Assembly: GCF_001439785.1 (NCBI RefSeq)
Contig: NZ_JYLI01000015.1
Location: forward strand, 85,954 to 149,953
Direction: 5' to 3'
Origin: Pseudomonas poae
Lineage (GTDB): Bacteria > Pseudomonadota > Gammaproteobacteria > Pseudomonadales > Pseudomonadaceae
DNA: 64,000 nucleotides
The position numbers and the translations under genes are program-made. Below, one piece after another: positions 8,320-16,831 of this stretch. A model generated the notes under the pieces. That model saw nothing but the letters and a program-made list of their open reading frames with translations, was not told the origin of the DNA and did no database searches. Each line of letters opens with the position of its first letter. Positions within the stretch are counted from its first letter, which is position 1.

Positions 8320-9639
8320 TCAGTGGCTGACCCGTTCACCGGCAAACGCGCTCACCGCCTGCACCGCCTCGCTGGTGCCCTGGCGAATCTGCAGGATCAC
8401 CGTGCCGGCCCGGTTGGCCAGGTCCACGCCGACGGCTGCGCGGTCGCGGGTGCCGTCCATGCTGTCGATGGCCTGACGGGTCTCTTCCTGGATCATGGCG
8501 ATCATGCTGGAAATTTCCGTGGTCGAGCCGCTGGTGCGGGACGCCAGTTGTCGCACTTCATCGGCCACCACCGCAAAGCCGCGACCCTGTTCGCCGGCCC
8601 GTGCTGCTTCGATGGCCGCATTGAGCGCCAGCAGATTGGTCTGGTCGGCAATCGCGCGAATGGTGTTGACGATGGCCGTGATCTGCTGCGAACGCTCGCC
8701 CAGTTTGGCGATCAATTGCGACGAGCCGTCGATGTTCGCGGCAATTTCGCGCATGCCAGTGGCCGATTGTTGAATCACTTCGGCGCCTTTTTCCGCGATG
8801 TCGCGCGTACTCAGGGAGATGTGATACGCCTGCGTCGCACTTGCGGCGTCGGTGGCATGTTGTTGCACGCGGGCGGTGATGTCGGAGGCGAATTTCACCA
8901 CCTTGCACAGGCGCCCGCCGGCGTCGTACACCGGGTTGTAGTTGGCTTCGAGCCACACGGCCTGGCCGTTCCTGTCGATGCGCTCGAACTGGCCGCTGAA
9001 CAGTTCGCCCTGGTTCAGGCGCTTCCAGAAGTCGGCATAGGCCGCACTGTTGGCCGATTCCGGCGTGCAGAACAGGCGGTGATGCTTGCCCTGAATCTGC
9101 GCCAGGCTGTAGCCCATGCGCGAGAGGAAGTTTTCGTTGGCGGTGATGATGGTGCCGTCGAGGTTGAACTCGATCACTGCCATGGCGCGGCCGATGGCTT
9201 CCAGTTTGGCATTGGCCTCGCTTTCAGCCTGCAAGCGCGGGGTCACGTCCAGGGCGTACTTCACCACCTTGATCACCGTGCCCGTGTCGTCGCGCACCGG
9301 GTTGTAGCTGGCTTCCAGCCATACCGACTGGCCATTGCTGCCCAGCCGCTCGACGGTGCCAGACTGAAACTGGCCATTGCGCAGTTGGGTCCACAGCTGG
9401 CTGTATTGCGCGCTGCGGGCAAATTCGGGGGCGCAAAACAGGCGGTGCGACTGGCCGATGACTTGCTCGGCGCGATAGCCCATGGTGTGCAGAAAATTGT
9501 CATTGGCCCGCAGTACGGTGCCTTGCAGGTCGAATTCGATCACGGCCATTGAGCGCTCGATGGCGTCGAGCAGACTGGCTTGCTGGGCGACAGTGTGTTG
9601 CAGGGCGTTGATGGTTTTTTTGTAGGCGTTGAATAGCAT
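8320..9639 (-). CDS. bdlA: Soluble chemoreceptor with two PAS domains, BdlA-like
   Basis: 439 aa from ATG 9639 (MLFNAYKKT); an ATG seven codons upstream is possible. There is no membrane helix and no HAMP domain. Two PAS domains (about 20-140 and 145-260) are near copies: each has AVIEF(D/N)L-GT followed by AN(D/E)NFL and later HRLFC-PE. The methyl-accepting signalling domain carries the hairpin tip TIRAIADQTNLLALNAAIEA and AVVADEVRQLA. This is the architecture of BdlA, the P. aeruginosa biofilm-dispersion sensor (two PAS plus MCP, about 417 aa). It is followed upstream by a diguanylate cyclase gene, so a role in c-di-GMP-linked behaviour is plausible. Confidence 0.8.
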   Translation of the reverse strand: MLFNAYKKTINALQHTVAQQASLLDAIERSMAVIEFDLQGTVLRANDNFLHTMGYRAEQVIGQSHRLFCAPEFARSAQYSQLWTQLRNGQFQSGTVERLGSNGQSVWLEASYNPVRDDTGTVIKVVKYALDVTPRLQAESEANAKLEAIGRAMAVIEFNLDGTIITANENFLSRMGYSLAQIQGKHHRLFCTPESANSAAYADFWKRLNQGELFSGQFERIDRNGQAVWLEANYNPVYDAGGRLCKVVKFASDITARVQQHATDAASATQAYHISLSTRDIAEKGAEVIQQSATGMREIAANIDGSSQLIAKLGERSQQITAIVNTIRAIADQTNLLALNAAIEAARAGEQGRGFAVVADEVRQLASRTSGSTTEISSMIAMIQEETRQAIDSMDGTRDRAAVGVDLANRAGTVILQIRQGTSEAVQAVSAFAGERVSH

Positions 9640-9896
9640 GTGCAGTGCTCGGACAAGCAACGTCGGGAGTTATCCATGGATTGGCGCTTGCCCCGTTTGG
9701 CGCTTGGCCTACGGCGGACGTGCTCATTGTCGACTTCCTGATGCCGACAGAAGGTGGAACGGGTCTATGAGTGATCAGCCTGACAACAAGTTCGCCTCAG
9801 GGGCAGGACCTTTTTTGGGCAGGTGACCGGTGGTGGCATTATGCTTTCACTGTGGTGGGGTGGAAGAAAATTCTGACGAGGTGTTGTACGACAACT

Positions 9897-10955
9897 TCAG
9901 GCGAAATGGGCAATCACCTGATCGCTGACCTTGACCCGGTTGCGTCCGGTGTCCTTGGCGTCGTACAGCGCCCGGTCCGCCGCGTTCAGCCATAGGGAGG
10001 CGTCGGTGAAGAAGGGCTGAAAAGTCGCCAGGCCGATGCTCAGGCTGACCCTTAATTCGGGGATCTGCGGGTGACGGTAATCGCTGAAGGTCTCGCGCAT
10101 GTGCTCCATGATCCGCGCGGCTTCGGCCAACGGCATTTGCGGAAGAATCACACAGAACTCATCGCCACCGTAGCGCCCGGCCAGGTCGTTTTCCCGCAGC
10201 TTGCGTCGCAGCTCCAGGCTCAGCTCGCGCAGCACCGTATCGCCGACGATATGGCCGTGGGTGTCATTGATCTGCTTGAAGTGGTCGATATCGATCAGCG
10301 CAATGGTGGCGTGGCTGCTCTGCTGCTGGCACTCGTGGAACTTGAGGTGCAGCAGATCTTTCCAGGAGCCGTGGTTGAGCAGGCCCGTGAGGCTGTCGGT
10401 GCGGCTCAGGGCGCCGAGGGCGCGTTTGTGCTCCGACAGTTTGATCGCCAATTGGTAACAGACCATGCCGATGGCCATGGGGTAAAGCGTCAGCATCGGC
10501 AGGCAGGTGTAGACCTGGAGGAGGCTGACATCGGGGTTAAAGCGTATGCCGAACAGTGCCCACGCCACGACGATGCCGACGCCCTGAGCCAGCAGGCCAC
10601 GCAGGAACAGGCGTGTGCCACCAGCGGCGACGTTGTTCATGGTGACCATCGACAGCAGGGTCGCGGTGGTCAGCGGCGTGAATTGCGCGGCGGCGACCCA
10701 GAAGCCAGCGAACACCGAGTCATACAGGAAGTTGCGCTGTTCGGCCTGGTAGGGAAATGGCGAGCGGGTCGACAACAGGTACGCGGCGTGCGCCCAGATG
10801 AATCCGTTGAGCAGCAGAAACGCCCACACCCAACCCGGCATAACCAACGGATACAAGGCGCCAGTGACACTGATGCTGCCAACACCCAGGCCGATAATCC
10901 TTGGCTGGTAGATACGCCTGGCAAATGAAAGTCCTTTGCCTCGTCTGTTTTCCAT
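9897..10955 (-). CDS. Diguanylate cyclase with MASE2 membrane domain
   Basis: 352 aa. The first 175 residues hold several hydrophobic helices in the MASE2 pattern found in AdrA/DgcC (starts RRIYQPRIIGLGVG). The GGDEF domain follows, with SRTDSLTGLLNHGSW at its start, the active-site loop YGGDEFCV and the DIDHFKQINDTHGH strand. The I-site RxxD (REND) lies five residues before GGDEF, so product inhibition by c-di-GMP is expected. It makes c-di-GMP from two GTP at the inner membrane. It is transcribed in the same direction as the BdlA-like receptor, 257 bases away. Confidence 0.92.
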   Translation of the reverse strand: MENRRGKGLSFARRIYQPRIIGLGVGSISVTGALYPLVMPGWVWAFLLLNGFIWAHAAYLLSTRSPFPYQAEQRNFLYDSVFAGFWVAAAQFTPLTTATLLSMVTMNNVAAGGTRLFLRGLLAQGVGIVVAWALFGIRFNPDVSLLQVYTCLPMLTLYPMAIGMVCYQLAIKLSEHKRALGALSRTDSLTGLLNHGSWKDLLHLKFHECQQQSSHATIALIDIDHFKQINDTHGHIVGDTVLRELSLELRRKLRENDLAGRYGGDEFCVILPQMPLAEAARIMEHMRETFSDYRHPQIPELRVSLSIGLATFQPFFTDASLWLNAADRALYDAKDTGRNRVKVSDQVIAHFA

Positions 10956-11131
10956 AAATTTCTGGCCCAGCTGATTTTTTACAGGTACGGCGATGCGCGG
11001 TCACTGGATCAACCGTTGATCGGATAATGCCGGGAATATTGTCAGTTATTCGTAAAGGAATAATCAGTGGCCTTGGAGGCCATTTGCGCAAATCGGGTGC
11101 CAAATGCGCCAAAAGCGACTTTCCATGTCGC

Positions 11132-11770
11132 TTATGCGATAGCGCCTGCGGGGTCAGCGGGGCGGACTTCGTAGCCTGCGAGGAACAGGTCGATGGCCGA
11201 CTCGATCACGCGGGCCTGTTCGGCCGCGTCCAGGGTGGGCTGGCCGAGGGTGATCTGTGGCCAGAACGCGAAGGCCTTGAGCAGGCTCTGGATCTGGTGC
11301 GCGGCGAAGGCCGGGTCGGTGCAACTGAGCCGGCCATCGTCGCGTGCGGCGCGCACCCATTGGGTGAAGCCTTCTTCGCGCTTGCTCAGGCGGTTGACCA
11401 TGTCCTGCGCGCGCTCCGGCGAATGAATGGTGGCAGCGATGGCCACGCGTGCCAGGTCGAGGAAGTTGGCGTCCGCCATCATCTGCATCTTGGCGGCGAG
11501 CAAACCGCGCAATTGCTCACGCAGCGGGCGCTCGCTGGCATAGCTGATGTCGAGTTGCGCGACGCTGCTGGCCCAGAGTTGATGGAGAATCTCGGCGAAC
11601 AACTCCTCCTTGCTGGGGAAGTGGTTGTACACCGTGCGCTTGGAGACGCCGGCGGTGGCGGCGATCCTGTCCATGCTGGTGACCTCGAACCCATTGGCGC
11701 GAAACTCGGCGATGGCCGCCGCCACGATGGCTTCGCGCTTGCGGTCGGTGAGGCGTTGGGGGGCAGTCAT
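11132..11770 (-). CDS. TetR-family transcriptional repressor
   Basis: 212 aa. The N-terminal HTH is at about residues 12-58 (FEVTSMDRIAATAGVSKRTVYNHF). The remainder is the helical ligand domain, with a C-terminal segment of the TetR_C_7/AefR-like type (FAAHQIQSLLKAFAFWPQ). It is divergent from the metallo-hydrolase gene with 121 bases between the starts. Two copies of a TACACT-N4-AGTGTA-like palindrome lie in that gap, so it probably represses both itself and the hydrolase gene. The inducer is unknown. Confidence 0.92.
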   Translation of the reverse strand: MTAPQRLTDRKREAIVAAAIAEFRANGFEVTSMDRIAATAGVSKRTVYNHFPSKEELFAEILHQLWASSVAQLDISYASERPLREQLRGLLAAKMQMMADANFLDLARVAIAATIHSPERAQDMVNRLSKREEGFTQWVRAARDDGRLSCTDPAFAAHQIQSLLKAFAFWPQITLGQPTLDAAEQARVIESAIDLFLAGYEVRPADPAGAIA

Positions 11771-11795
11771 GGCGGGCGATCGGCTCCGAGAGAAA

Positions 11796-11813
11796 TTACA
11801 CTCGGCAGTTTAC
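11796..11813. promoter_or_regulatory. Candidate TetR operator, imperfect copy
   Basis: TTACACT-cggc-AGTTTAC, an imperfect palindrome 25 bases upstream of the tetR start. It shares the half-site TACACT and 4-base spacer with the perfect site at 11844. Confidence 0.55.
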
Positions 11814-11843
11814 TTGCTCCGGATTTTGTTGCAATCTTGAAAC

Positions 11844-11859
11844 TACACTGTGCAGTGTA
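11844..11859. promoter_or_regulatory. Candidate TetR operator, perfect palindrome
   Basis: TACACT-GTGC-AGTGTA is an exact 6+6 inverted repeat between the divergent tetR and metallo-hydrolase genes, 32 bases before the hydrolase ATG. TetR dimers bind this kind of palindrome. Confidence 0.65.
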
Positions 11860-11891
11860 ATTTTCCCGCAGTTCGCAGGAGCTTTGTTGTA

Positions 11892-12947
11892 ATGGCCACC
11901 ACCCCATCCCAAGACACCGCGTCTGCTGCGCTCAAGCCTGCCGAGCAGGCACAGCGGCAATTCAGCAACGGCACTCGGGTGCCGCACGGCGGATTTGGTA
12001 AAACCCTGGGCATCTTCTGGAAGATGTTGTTCCACAAACCGCGCAACACCCGGCCGGTGGGGGAGGTTCCGGTACAGTCCCTGACGCGTGAGCAACTGCT
12101 GGCCGCACCCGATCACAGCGTGTTTCGTCTGGGGCATTCCACCGTGTTGCTGAAGATGCGCGGCAAGTTCTGGCTCACCGACCCGGTGTTTGCCGAGCGC
12201 GCATCACCTTTCAGTTGGGCCGGGCCCAAGCGGTTTCACCAGCCGCCCATCAGCCTTGCAGCGCTGCCGCCGCTGGAGGCGGTGGTTCTGTCCCATAACC
12301 ATTACGACCATCTGGACCGCAAGGCGGTCATCCAGTTGGCCGGCAAGACCCGCTTCTTTCTGGCCCCGCTGGGTGTGGGCGACACCTTGATTAAATGGGG
12401 AGTGGAGGCCAGCAAAGTGCGGCAGTTGGACTGGTGGGAAGATACCGAAGTGGAAGGCATTCGTTTCGTTGCTACGCCCGCCCAGCACTTTTCCGGACGC
12501 GGGCTGTTTGATGGCAACCAGACCCTGTGGTGTTCCTGGGTGATGATCGACGCGGCGCGGCGCATTTTCTTCAGCGGCGACACCGGCTATTTCGATAGCT
12601 TCAAACGTATCGGCGAGCAGTACGGCCCGTTCGACTTGACGCTGATGGAAACCGGCGCCTACAACGTCGACTGGCCCCATGTGCACATGCAACCGGAGCA
12701 AACCCTGCAGGCCCACATCGACCTCAAGGGCCGTTGGCTGCTGCCGATTCACAACGGCACATTCGACCTGGCGTTCCACGCCTGGCACGAACCCTTCGAC
12801 CGCATCATGGCCCTGGCGTGGGAGCGCAACGTGTTGATTACCACGCCGGCAATGGGACAGGCATTCAATCTGAACCAGCCGGAGCGTGGGCACGCATGGT
12901 GGCTGGAGGTGGAGGCTCAAGGTGCACAGGCGCGCGCCTCGAGCTGA
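11892..12947 (+). CDS. NAPE-PLD-like metallo-beta-lactamase-fold hydrolase
   Basis: 351 aa from ATG 11892 (MATTPSQD). The metal-binding motif SHNHYDHLD (HxHxDH) is at about residue 138; later ligands are in PAQHFSGR, FSGDTGYFDSF and LPIHNGTFDLAFH. The order and the PVFAERASPFSWAGPKRF segment match the lactamase_B_2 branch that includes N-acyl-phosphatidylethanolamine phospholipase D and the E. coli outer-membrane-linked YcbX/RomA-like proteins. No signal peptide is visible, so it is probably cytoplasmic. It is divergent from tetR with operators between, and so is probably inducible. The natural substrate is unknown. Confidence 0.82.
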   Translation: MATTPSQDTASAALKPAEQAQRQFSNGTRVPHGGFGKTLGIFWKMLFHKPRNTRPVGEVPVQSLTREQLLAAPDHSVFRLGHSTVLLKMRGKFWLTDPVFAERASPFSWAGPKRFHQPPISLAALPPLEAVVLSHNHYDHLDRKAVIQLAGKTRFFLAPLGVGDTLIKWGVEASKVRQLDWWEDTEVEGIRFVATPAQHFSGRGLFDGNQTLWCSWVMIDAARRIFFSGDTGYFDSFKRIGEQYGPFDLTLMETGAYNVDWPHVHMQPEQTLQAHIDLKGRWLLPIHNGTFDLAFHAWHEPFDRIMALAWERNVLITTPAMGQAFNLNQPERGHAWWLEVEAQGAQARASS

Positions 12948-13017
12948 GGCAAAGAGCAGCTACGGGAAATGACTTTTCAAGGTGTTTCAGCGCGGCACAA
13001 GCGTCGGAAGACAGTGC

Positions 13018-13782
13018 ATGATCGCCCGGAATTTTAGCCTCTGTGGGTCTGCTTCGATGGATGATGGCGGTAGGAAAAACGTTCAACTGGGTATGCATTT
13101 TCGTACGGTGCCGGCCTCGTCCTCCGCATCGGCGGAGCCTGTCGATCTGGCGGCGTCCAAGCGCCACTTCCACGCTGACGAAGGTTGCCTGAGCGGTATC
13201 ATTTTTGGTGACGAACACGCCAAGGGCAAGGTGTTCATACCGGGCTACAACGCCGTGGCTCCGATGATCAGGCCAGTACGCGATCCTTCGTTGTCGTTGA
13301 TCGCGCTGAGCGGTATCGACCCTTCCGACCCGGTGATGGTGGAGGTGCCCCTGGTGCTGAACAACACCACGTTCACGGCGACTCCGCCGTTGGCCGGCTG
13401 GCGCCTTGGCTATGTCGAACACTATGTACGCGGCGAGCATAAAGAACCTGCGCCACACAGCCCAGCCCTGCGTAGAGCGTTCGACACCCTGCGCCAGGCG
13501 GGCGCGCAACTGGTGGCGGTGGACGCGCAACGAACGGATGACAGCCTTCACTTCAGCCTGCGCAATCGCAATGAAATTGATCAGTTGCTGGCGGACTCTC
13601 GGCTTGATGCCGTGGTGTCGGACGACCGGCGTGCAGCGTTTCATGGCGATAGCCCCAGCGATTACCCCCGTGTCTGCGAAGTGCTGGAAGATGGTTCGCA
13701 GCTCTGGTTTTTTGGCTCACGCAGGTCGCGGGCTTCGCTCAGCCTGCTCGTATGGGCCTTTCGGCAGGGGCGTGCGACCTAG
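13018..13782 (+). CDS. Hypothetical protein with weak amidase-family resemblance
   Basis: 254 aa from ATG 13018, which has GGAAGA eight bases upstream; a longer form could start at 12982. The second half contains PLAGWRLGYVEHYVRG and ALRRAFDTLRQAGAQLVAVD. This is the pattern found in amidase-signature enzymes, where a PLAGLRIG strand precedes a helix beginning (V)RRAFD and ending GAE-V-VD. The catalytic Gly-Ser-rich core with the Ser-Ser-Lys triad is not present. It may therefore be a degenerate or domain-only relative rather than an active amidase. The gene is 70 bases after the metallo-hydrolase gene and could be cotranscribed. Confidence 0.5.
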   Translation: MIARNFSLCGSASMDDGGRKNVQLGMHFRTVPASSSASAEPVDLAASKRHFHADEGCLSGIIFGDEHAKGKVFIPGYNAVAPMIRPVRDPSLSLIALSGIDPSDPVMVEVPLVLNNTTFTATPPLAGWRLGYVEHYVRGEHKEPAPHSPALRRAFDTLRQAGAQLVAVDAQRTDDSLHFSLRNRNEIDQLLADSRLDAVVSDDRRAAFHGDSPSDYPRVCEVLEDGSQLWFFGSRRSRASLSLLVWAFRQGRAT

Positions 13783-13818
13783 TCACAGCGCGGCCATACA
13801 AGGTTGGGGTTGTTCGGC

Positions 13819-14100
13819 TCAGTCTGTAGCTGGGGCCATGGAATGACCCCGCCGTTTAACCATGTGATATTCCTGAGCCTGAGCCCGTAAATCCGACTGC
13901 ACCACCTGTGCCTGCGGGAAGTGCAGGGCCACGGTGACCAGATACTGGAAGGCGGCAGCCGCCATGCTGACAGGGCGGCATTCCTTGCCAGGACCGCGTG
14001 CCACGATGGCGGCAACCACAGCCTGCGCAGTTTGCGTCGGCATGAACGCGTGTTGAAGCCGCAGAAGTGTCCGGATATTCGATTGGATATTACGCACCAT
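13819..14100 (-). CDS. Possible small protein downstream of the HTH gene (doubtful)
   Basis: An open frame of 93 codons overlaps the end of the HTH gene by 11 bases. The predicted protein begins MVRNIQSNIRTLLRLQH and has a helical middle (TAQAVVAAIVARG). No ribosome binding site is visible at the start and no family is recognised. The position right behind the HTH gene is the only support for its being real; otherwise 13783-14089 holds nothing I can identify. Confidence 0.25.
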   Translation of the reverse strand: MVRNIQSNIRTLLRLQHAFMPTQTAQAVVAAIVARGPGKECRPVSMAAAAFQYLVTVALHFPQAQVVQSDLRAQAQEYHMVKRRGHSMAPATD

Positions 14101-14470
14101 TCGTTTGAGGAGTTGATGAGTCAAGTGATACCGCTGTTGAACCCATGAAGCGCGAGAGAATGCCTGGAGCGGCCGGCTCGGTCGCAACGGTATCAAAGCG
14201 GCGCACACTCATCCCCCACCCCGGCGCAAACCCCGGGAAGAACACCAGGCCTTCAGCCTCCAAGCGAAACGCCAGTGCCAGGCGGACCTCATCGTTCACC
14301 TGCGCGCGGCTTTCAAACTGTTGTACCGACGCCACCGATACACCGGCCTGACGGGCCAGGTCTTCGTGGCTCCAGCCCAGCATGGCACGGGCCTGCACGC
14401 TGTGTTGGGCGGTGAATTGGTGCAGGACGATCTGCTGGTCTACGAACGAGCTCATTGCCAGAGAGGACAT
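14090..14470 (-). CDS. Helix-turn-helix (XRE-type) protein, probably SOS-controlled
   Basis: 126 aa with GGAG eight bases before the ATG. A single HTH domain occupies residues 22-75: SVQARAMLGWSHEDLARQAGVSVASVQQFE is the canonical XRE pattern, followed by FRLEAEGLVFFPGF as in small Pseudomonas HTH proteins whose C-terminus reads out a phage-like site. The remainder is short and unstructured. A CTGT-N8-ACAG LexA-type box sits directly before a TATAGT -10 element upstream, suggesting induction by DNA damage. Its target is unknown. Confidence 0.8.
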   Translation of the reverse strand: MSSLAMSSFVDQQIVLHQFTAQHSVQARAMLGWSHEDLARQAGVSVASVQQFESRAQVNDEVRLALAFRLEAEGLVFFPGFAPGWGMSVRRFDTVATEPAAPGILSRFMGSTAVSLDSSTPQTNGA

Positions 14471-14508
14471 GAGGTTTCTCCAGGAAGTGACGGGAGCGCA
14501 AACTATAC

Positions 14509-14524
14509 TGTTTTTTTGTACAGG
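14509..14524 (-). promoter_or_regulatory. LexA-like (SOS) box before the HTH gene
   Basis: CTGTTTTTTTGTACAG on the plus strand is CTGT-N8-ACAG, the spacing and half-sites of the proteobacterial LexA box. It abuts TATAGT at 14502-14507 (a -10-like element on the minus strand) and lies 39 bases upstream of the HTH ATG. Confidence 0.55.
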
Positions 14525-14772
14525 TGTTTGTGCCGTTCATCTACTGGGCTTTTAAACAGTGTTTTGGCTTTGTGTTTTTCGCGTGGGGGCCGCGCTGCGA
14601 CGCAAGGGTTGGAGAACCTGCGCCCCCGTGAATTAATGCCCGCATCGGTTAAACGCAAGCACATCCTGTTGGCCATTCATGTGAAAACACGCTACTGCAT
14701 GCTGGATGCGGCGAAGGTTCAGCAGTCACGTGAACAGTATCGGCAAATGTGGCGTGCGCCGCACGCTACTGC
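14525..14772. other. Intergenic stretch, no gene seen
   Basis: About 250 bases between the promoter region of the HTH gene and the stop of the 317-aa gene. Frames here are short or antisense-like, and no RNA gene or repeat is apparent. Confidence 0.5.
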
Positions 14773-15726
14773 TTAAAGCGTCTGCAGCCCCGGCGCTTCC
14801 CGAATAATCAGATGATCCAGGTTCTCGATATTCGCGCTGAACACCCCGAACGTCTGCTCGGGGTTCTTCTTGCTCGGCACCTGTTTCAGCTCCGGCGTCA
14901 CACCGTAAAAGAAACAATACAGTTCCCGCTCACTGCTCGCCGCCGCCTTGATCTGCTCCAGAAACGCCGTGCGCTTGCGGTAGTTCTCGATGAGTTTTTT
15001 GCTCAGGTACACGTTGACCGAGTAAGGCTTTTTGTCGAGCCATACCTTCTTTTCAAAGTCGATGCGAAAGCTGCTGGTGTAGTCCTTGATGGCCTTGACC
15101 TTGCCCCAGTAGATCAGGCCCTTGTTGTCCTGCAGGTATTCGATCTTCTTGAAAAACGTCCAATAGGTCGCGGTGTGTTCGCCGATCTTCAGCGGCATGG
15201 CCTTGAGCCGGTCCTTGTCGTCGATGTTCGATACGTAGCATTCCACCGGGTGGGCGAACACGCTGGTTTTGTCCGGGGTGGTGTCACTTGAACTCACCGG
15301 CAAGCTGACGCGGTTGGCGGGCGGGTTCGCAGGCGTCGGCAAGGCCTGCCTCTCGCTGCCGGCGGCGGGTGTTTTGCGTGGGTAGCTGCGGCGCGTCAAC
15401 ACAAACTCCGAAGGGAAATTATCCTCGCGCGCGTCGTCACTTTCTCCGCTCGCGGCCTTATGCAGGCTGGCATAGCGGCAGCCCTCGATATGCTGCGTGC
15501 CGGTCCTGTTCTTGAAGTGGGGCGTGCGCAGGTAATTGACGTTTTTCGCGTTGAACGTGGCCAGCGTATTGCCCGCCTCGAACGCCGCCCGGCAGGCATC
15601 GTTGGGGCACAGGAAGCTGTCCGTGTCGGAGTCGTAAGCGGCGGTTTCGTCGAAATTCAGGTCCCGCACGTCGTAGATCGACAGCTTGTCATCGAGACTC
15701 AGGCTATAGGCCGTATCGAATTTCAT
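14773..15726 (-). CDS. Hypothetical protein with N-terminal Cys/His cluster
   Basis: 317 aa; no family is recognised. Near the N-terminus there is a likely zinc site: LCPNDACRAAF (CxxxxC) followed by HFKNRTGTQHIEGC, 30-40 residues later. Such pairs are seen in CoiA-like proteins that read damaged or foreign material, but the similarity is too weak for a call. Residues 120-160 are low-complexity (Pro/Ser/Thr). The C-terminal 170 residues are alpha/beta with many Lys/Tyr residues (IYWGKVKAIKDYTSSFRIDF) and could be a binding domain. No signal peptide. It is a single gene. Confidence 0.75.
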   Translation of the reverse strand: MKFDTAYSLSLDDKLSIYDVRDLNFDETAAYDSDTDSFLCPNDACRAAFEAGNTLATFNAKNVNYLRTPHFKNRTGTQHIEGCRYASLHKAASGESDDAREDNFPSEFVLTRRSYPRKTPAAGSERQALPTPANPPANRVSLPVSSSDTTPDKTSVFAHPVECYVSNIDDKDRLKAMPLKIGEHTATYWTFFKKIEYLQDNKGLIYWGKVKAIKDYTSSFRIDFEKKVWLDKKPYSVNVYLSKKLIENYRKRTAFLEQIKAAASSERELYCFFYGVTPELKQVPSKKNPEQTFGVFSANIENLDHLIIREAPGLQTL

Positions 15727-15850
15727 GGGGCTCGGGTCCGTGAGAGGGATAGCCCGATACTACGCAACTATCAGACTGACGCAGAGCAAAAATGTGGGAG
15801 GCTCCGCCAAGTCTTCGACTTAACGCTGTCGCGCAGCAAACTGGAGCCTA

Positions 15851-15986
15851 TGTGGCGAGCGGGCTTGCCCCGCGTTGGGGTGCGCAGCGCCCCCAATGAA
15901 GGGAAACACGGTGTACCTGACACTGCCCGGAGCACGGTTTTGGGGCTGCTGCGCAGCCCAACGCAGGACAAGCCTGCTCGCCACAG
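15851..15986. repeat. 136-bp imperfect palindromic repeat, copy 1
   Basis: Begins TGTGGCGAGCGGGCTTGCCC and ends with the inverse form (aagcctgctcgccaca). It is a pair of inverted REP-like arms (a REPIN) of a family different from the GTGGGAGGG one. A second copy lies in opposite orientation at 46288-46424. It fills most of the 385-base gap between the 317-aa gene and the HAD gene. Confidence 0.8.
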
Positions 15987-16112
15987 GAATGTGGCTGACT
16001 GGAATTTCAGGTTTTAAATCAAAAAGTTATTTTGTGTTTGATAAAAGCTGTCGAGCCCCGGCGAGGCAGCGATGGGATCGCCTCGCTCCACCGCCAGCCC
16101 CCACCTCGCGCA

Positions 16113-16772
16113 TCAACGCTGCAACCGCGGCCGCCGCTTCTTTTTCGCATGAAAATGCCGAAAATGCGCATCCTGCGCCGCCGCCAGCAACTCCCGATCC
16201 CCGCGCGTATCGCCCCAGGCTCTGAGCCGATAGGCTCCCAGGTCCCCATACACCGCTTCAAGGCGCAGCACCTTGTTCTCGCAGCGGCAATTATTCCCCG
16301 TGAGCTTGCCGGTCAGCACGCCGTCCACCACCTCAAGCTCGGTCCCGATCAAGCGGATCCCCAGCCGATCGGCAAACGGCTGCAACACCAGCGCTGGCGA
16401 CGCCGAACACAGCGTGACCACCGCCCCCGACCCCAATTCCTGCTCCACCGACAACACGCCCGCCGGACGCATCAACCGCGCCCAATTACGCTGGCAATAC
16501 TCCTCGGCCTTGCGCTGCACCCACGTCTTCTCCACCCCGGCCATAAAGGTACGGATCAACTGCGCCTTCAACTCATCCCGACTGATCTGCCGCACCAGAA
16601 AACGCAGCCCCGGCACCGCCAGCTTCACGATGCGGCCATAGAACGCGCCAGTGCCGAAAGCAAACTTGAGGAAGGGCACGAAACTGTCGTGGTGGGTGAG
16701 GGTGCCGTCGAAGTCAAAGACAGAGAGTACTTTGGCGTCAGCGGGGCCGGCTTCGAGCATGTCTGGGTTCAC
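16113..16772 (-). CDS. HAD-superfamily hydrolase, subfamily IB (phosphoserine phosphatase-like)
   Basis: 219 aa, probably from a GTG at 16772 with GAGG upstream; an ATG four codons later is possible. HAD motif I is VFDFDGTLTHHDSF with the nucleophile Asp and the general acid Asp two residues later. Motif II is TLCSASPALV and motif IV is AWGDTRGDREL. The HAD-IB helical cap fits the region between motifs I and II. Members dephosphorylate small molecules such as phosphoserine or lysophosphatidic acid; the substrate here cannot be told. The Arg/Lys-rich C-terminus (KKKRRPRLQR) is unusual. Confidence 0.85.
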   Translation of the reverse strand: MNPDMLEAGPADAKVLSVFDFDGTLTHHDSFVPFLKFAFGTGAFYGRIVKLAVPGLRFLVRQISRDELKAQLIRTFMAGVEKTWVQRKAEEYCQRNWARLMRPAGVLSVEQELGSGAVVTLCSASPALVLQPFADRLGIRLIGTELEVVDGVLTGKLTGNNCRCENKVLRLEAVYGDLGAYRLRAWGDTRGDRELLAAAQDAHFRHFHAKKKRRPRLQR

Positions 16773-16831
16773 GGGTTGGCCTCGGTCCTATCGAATATGT
16801 TTGAACGTGCATCAGGTGTGACCGCAGGAGT

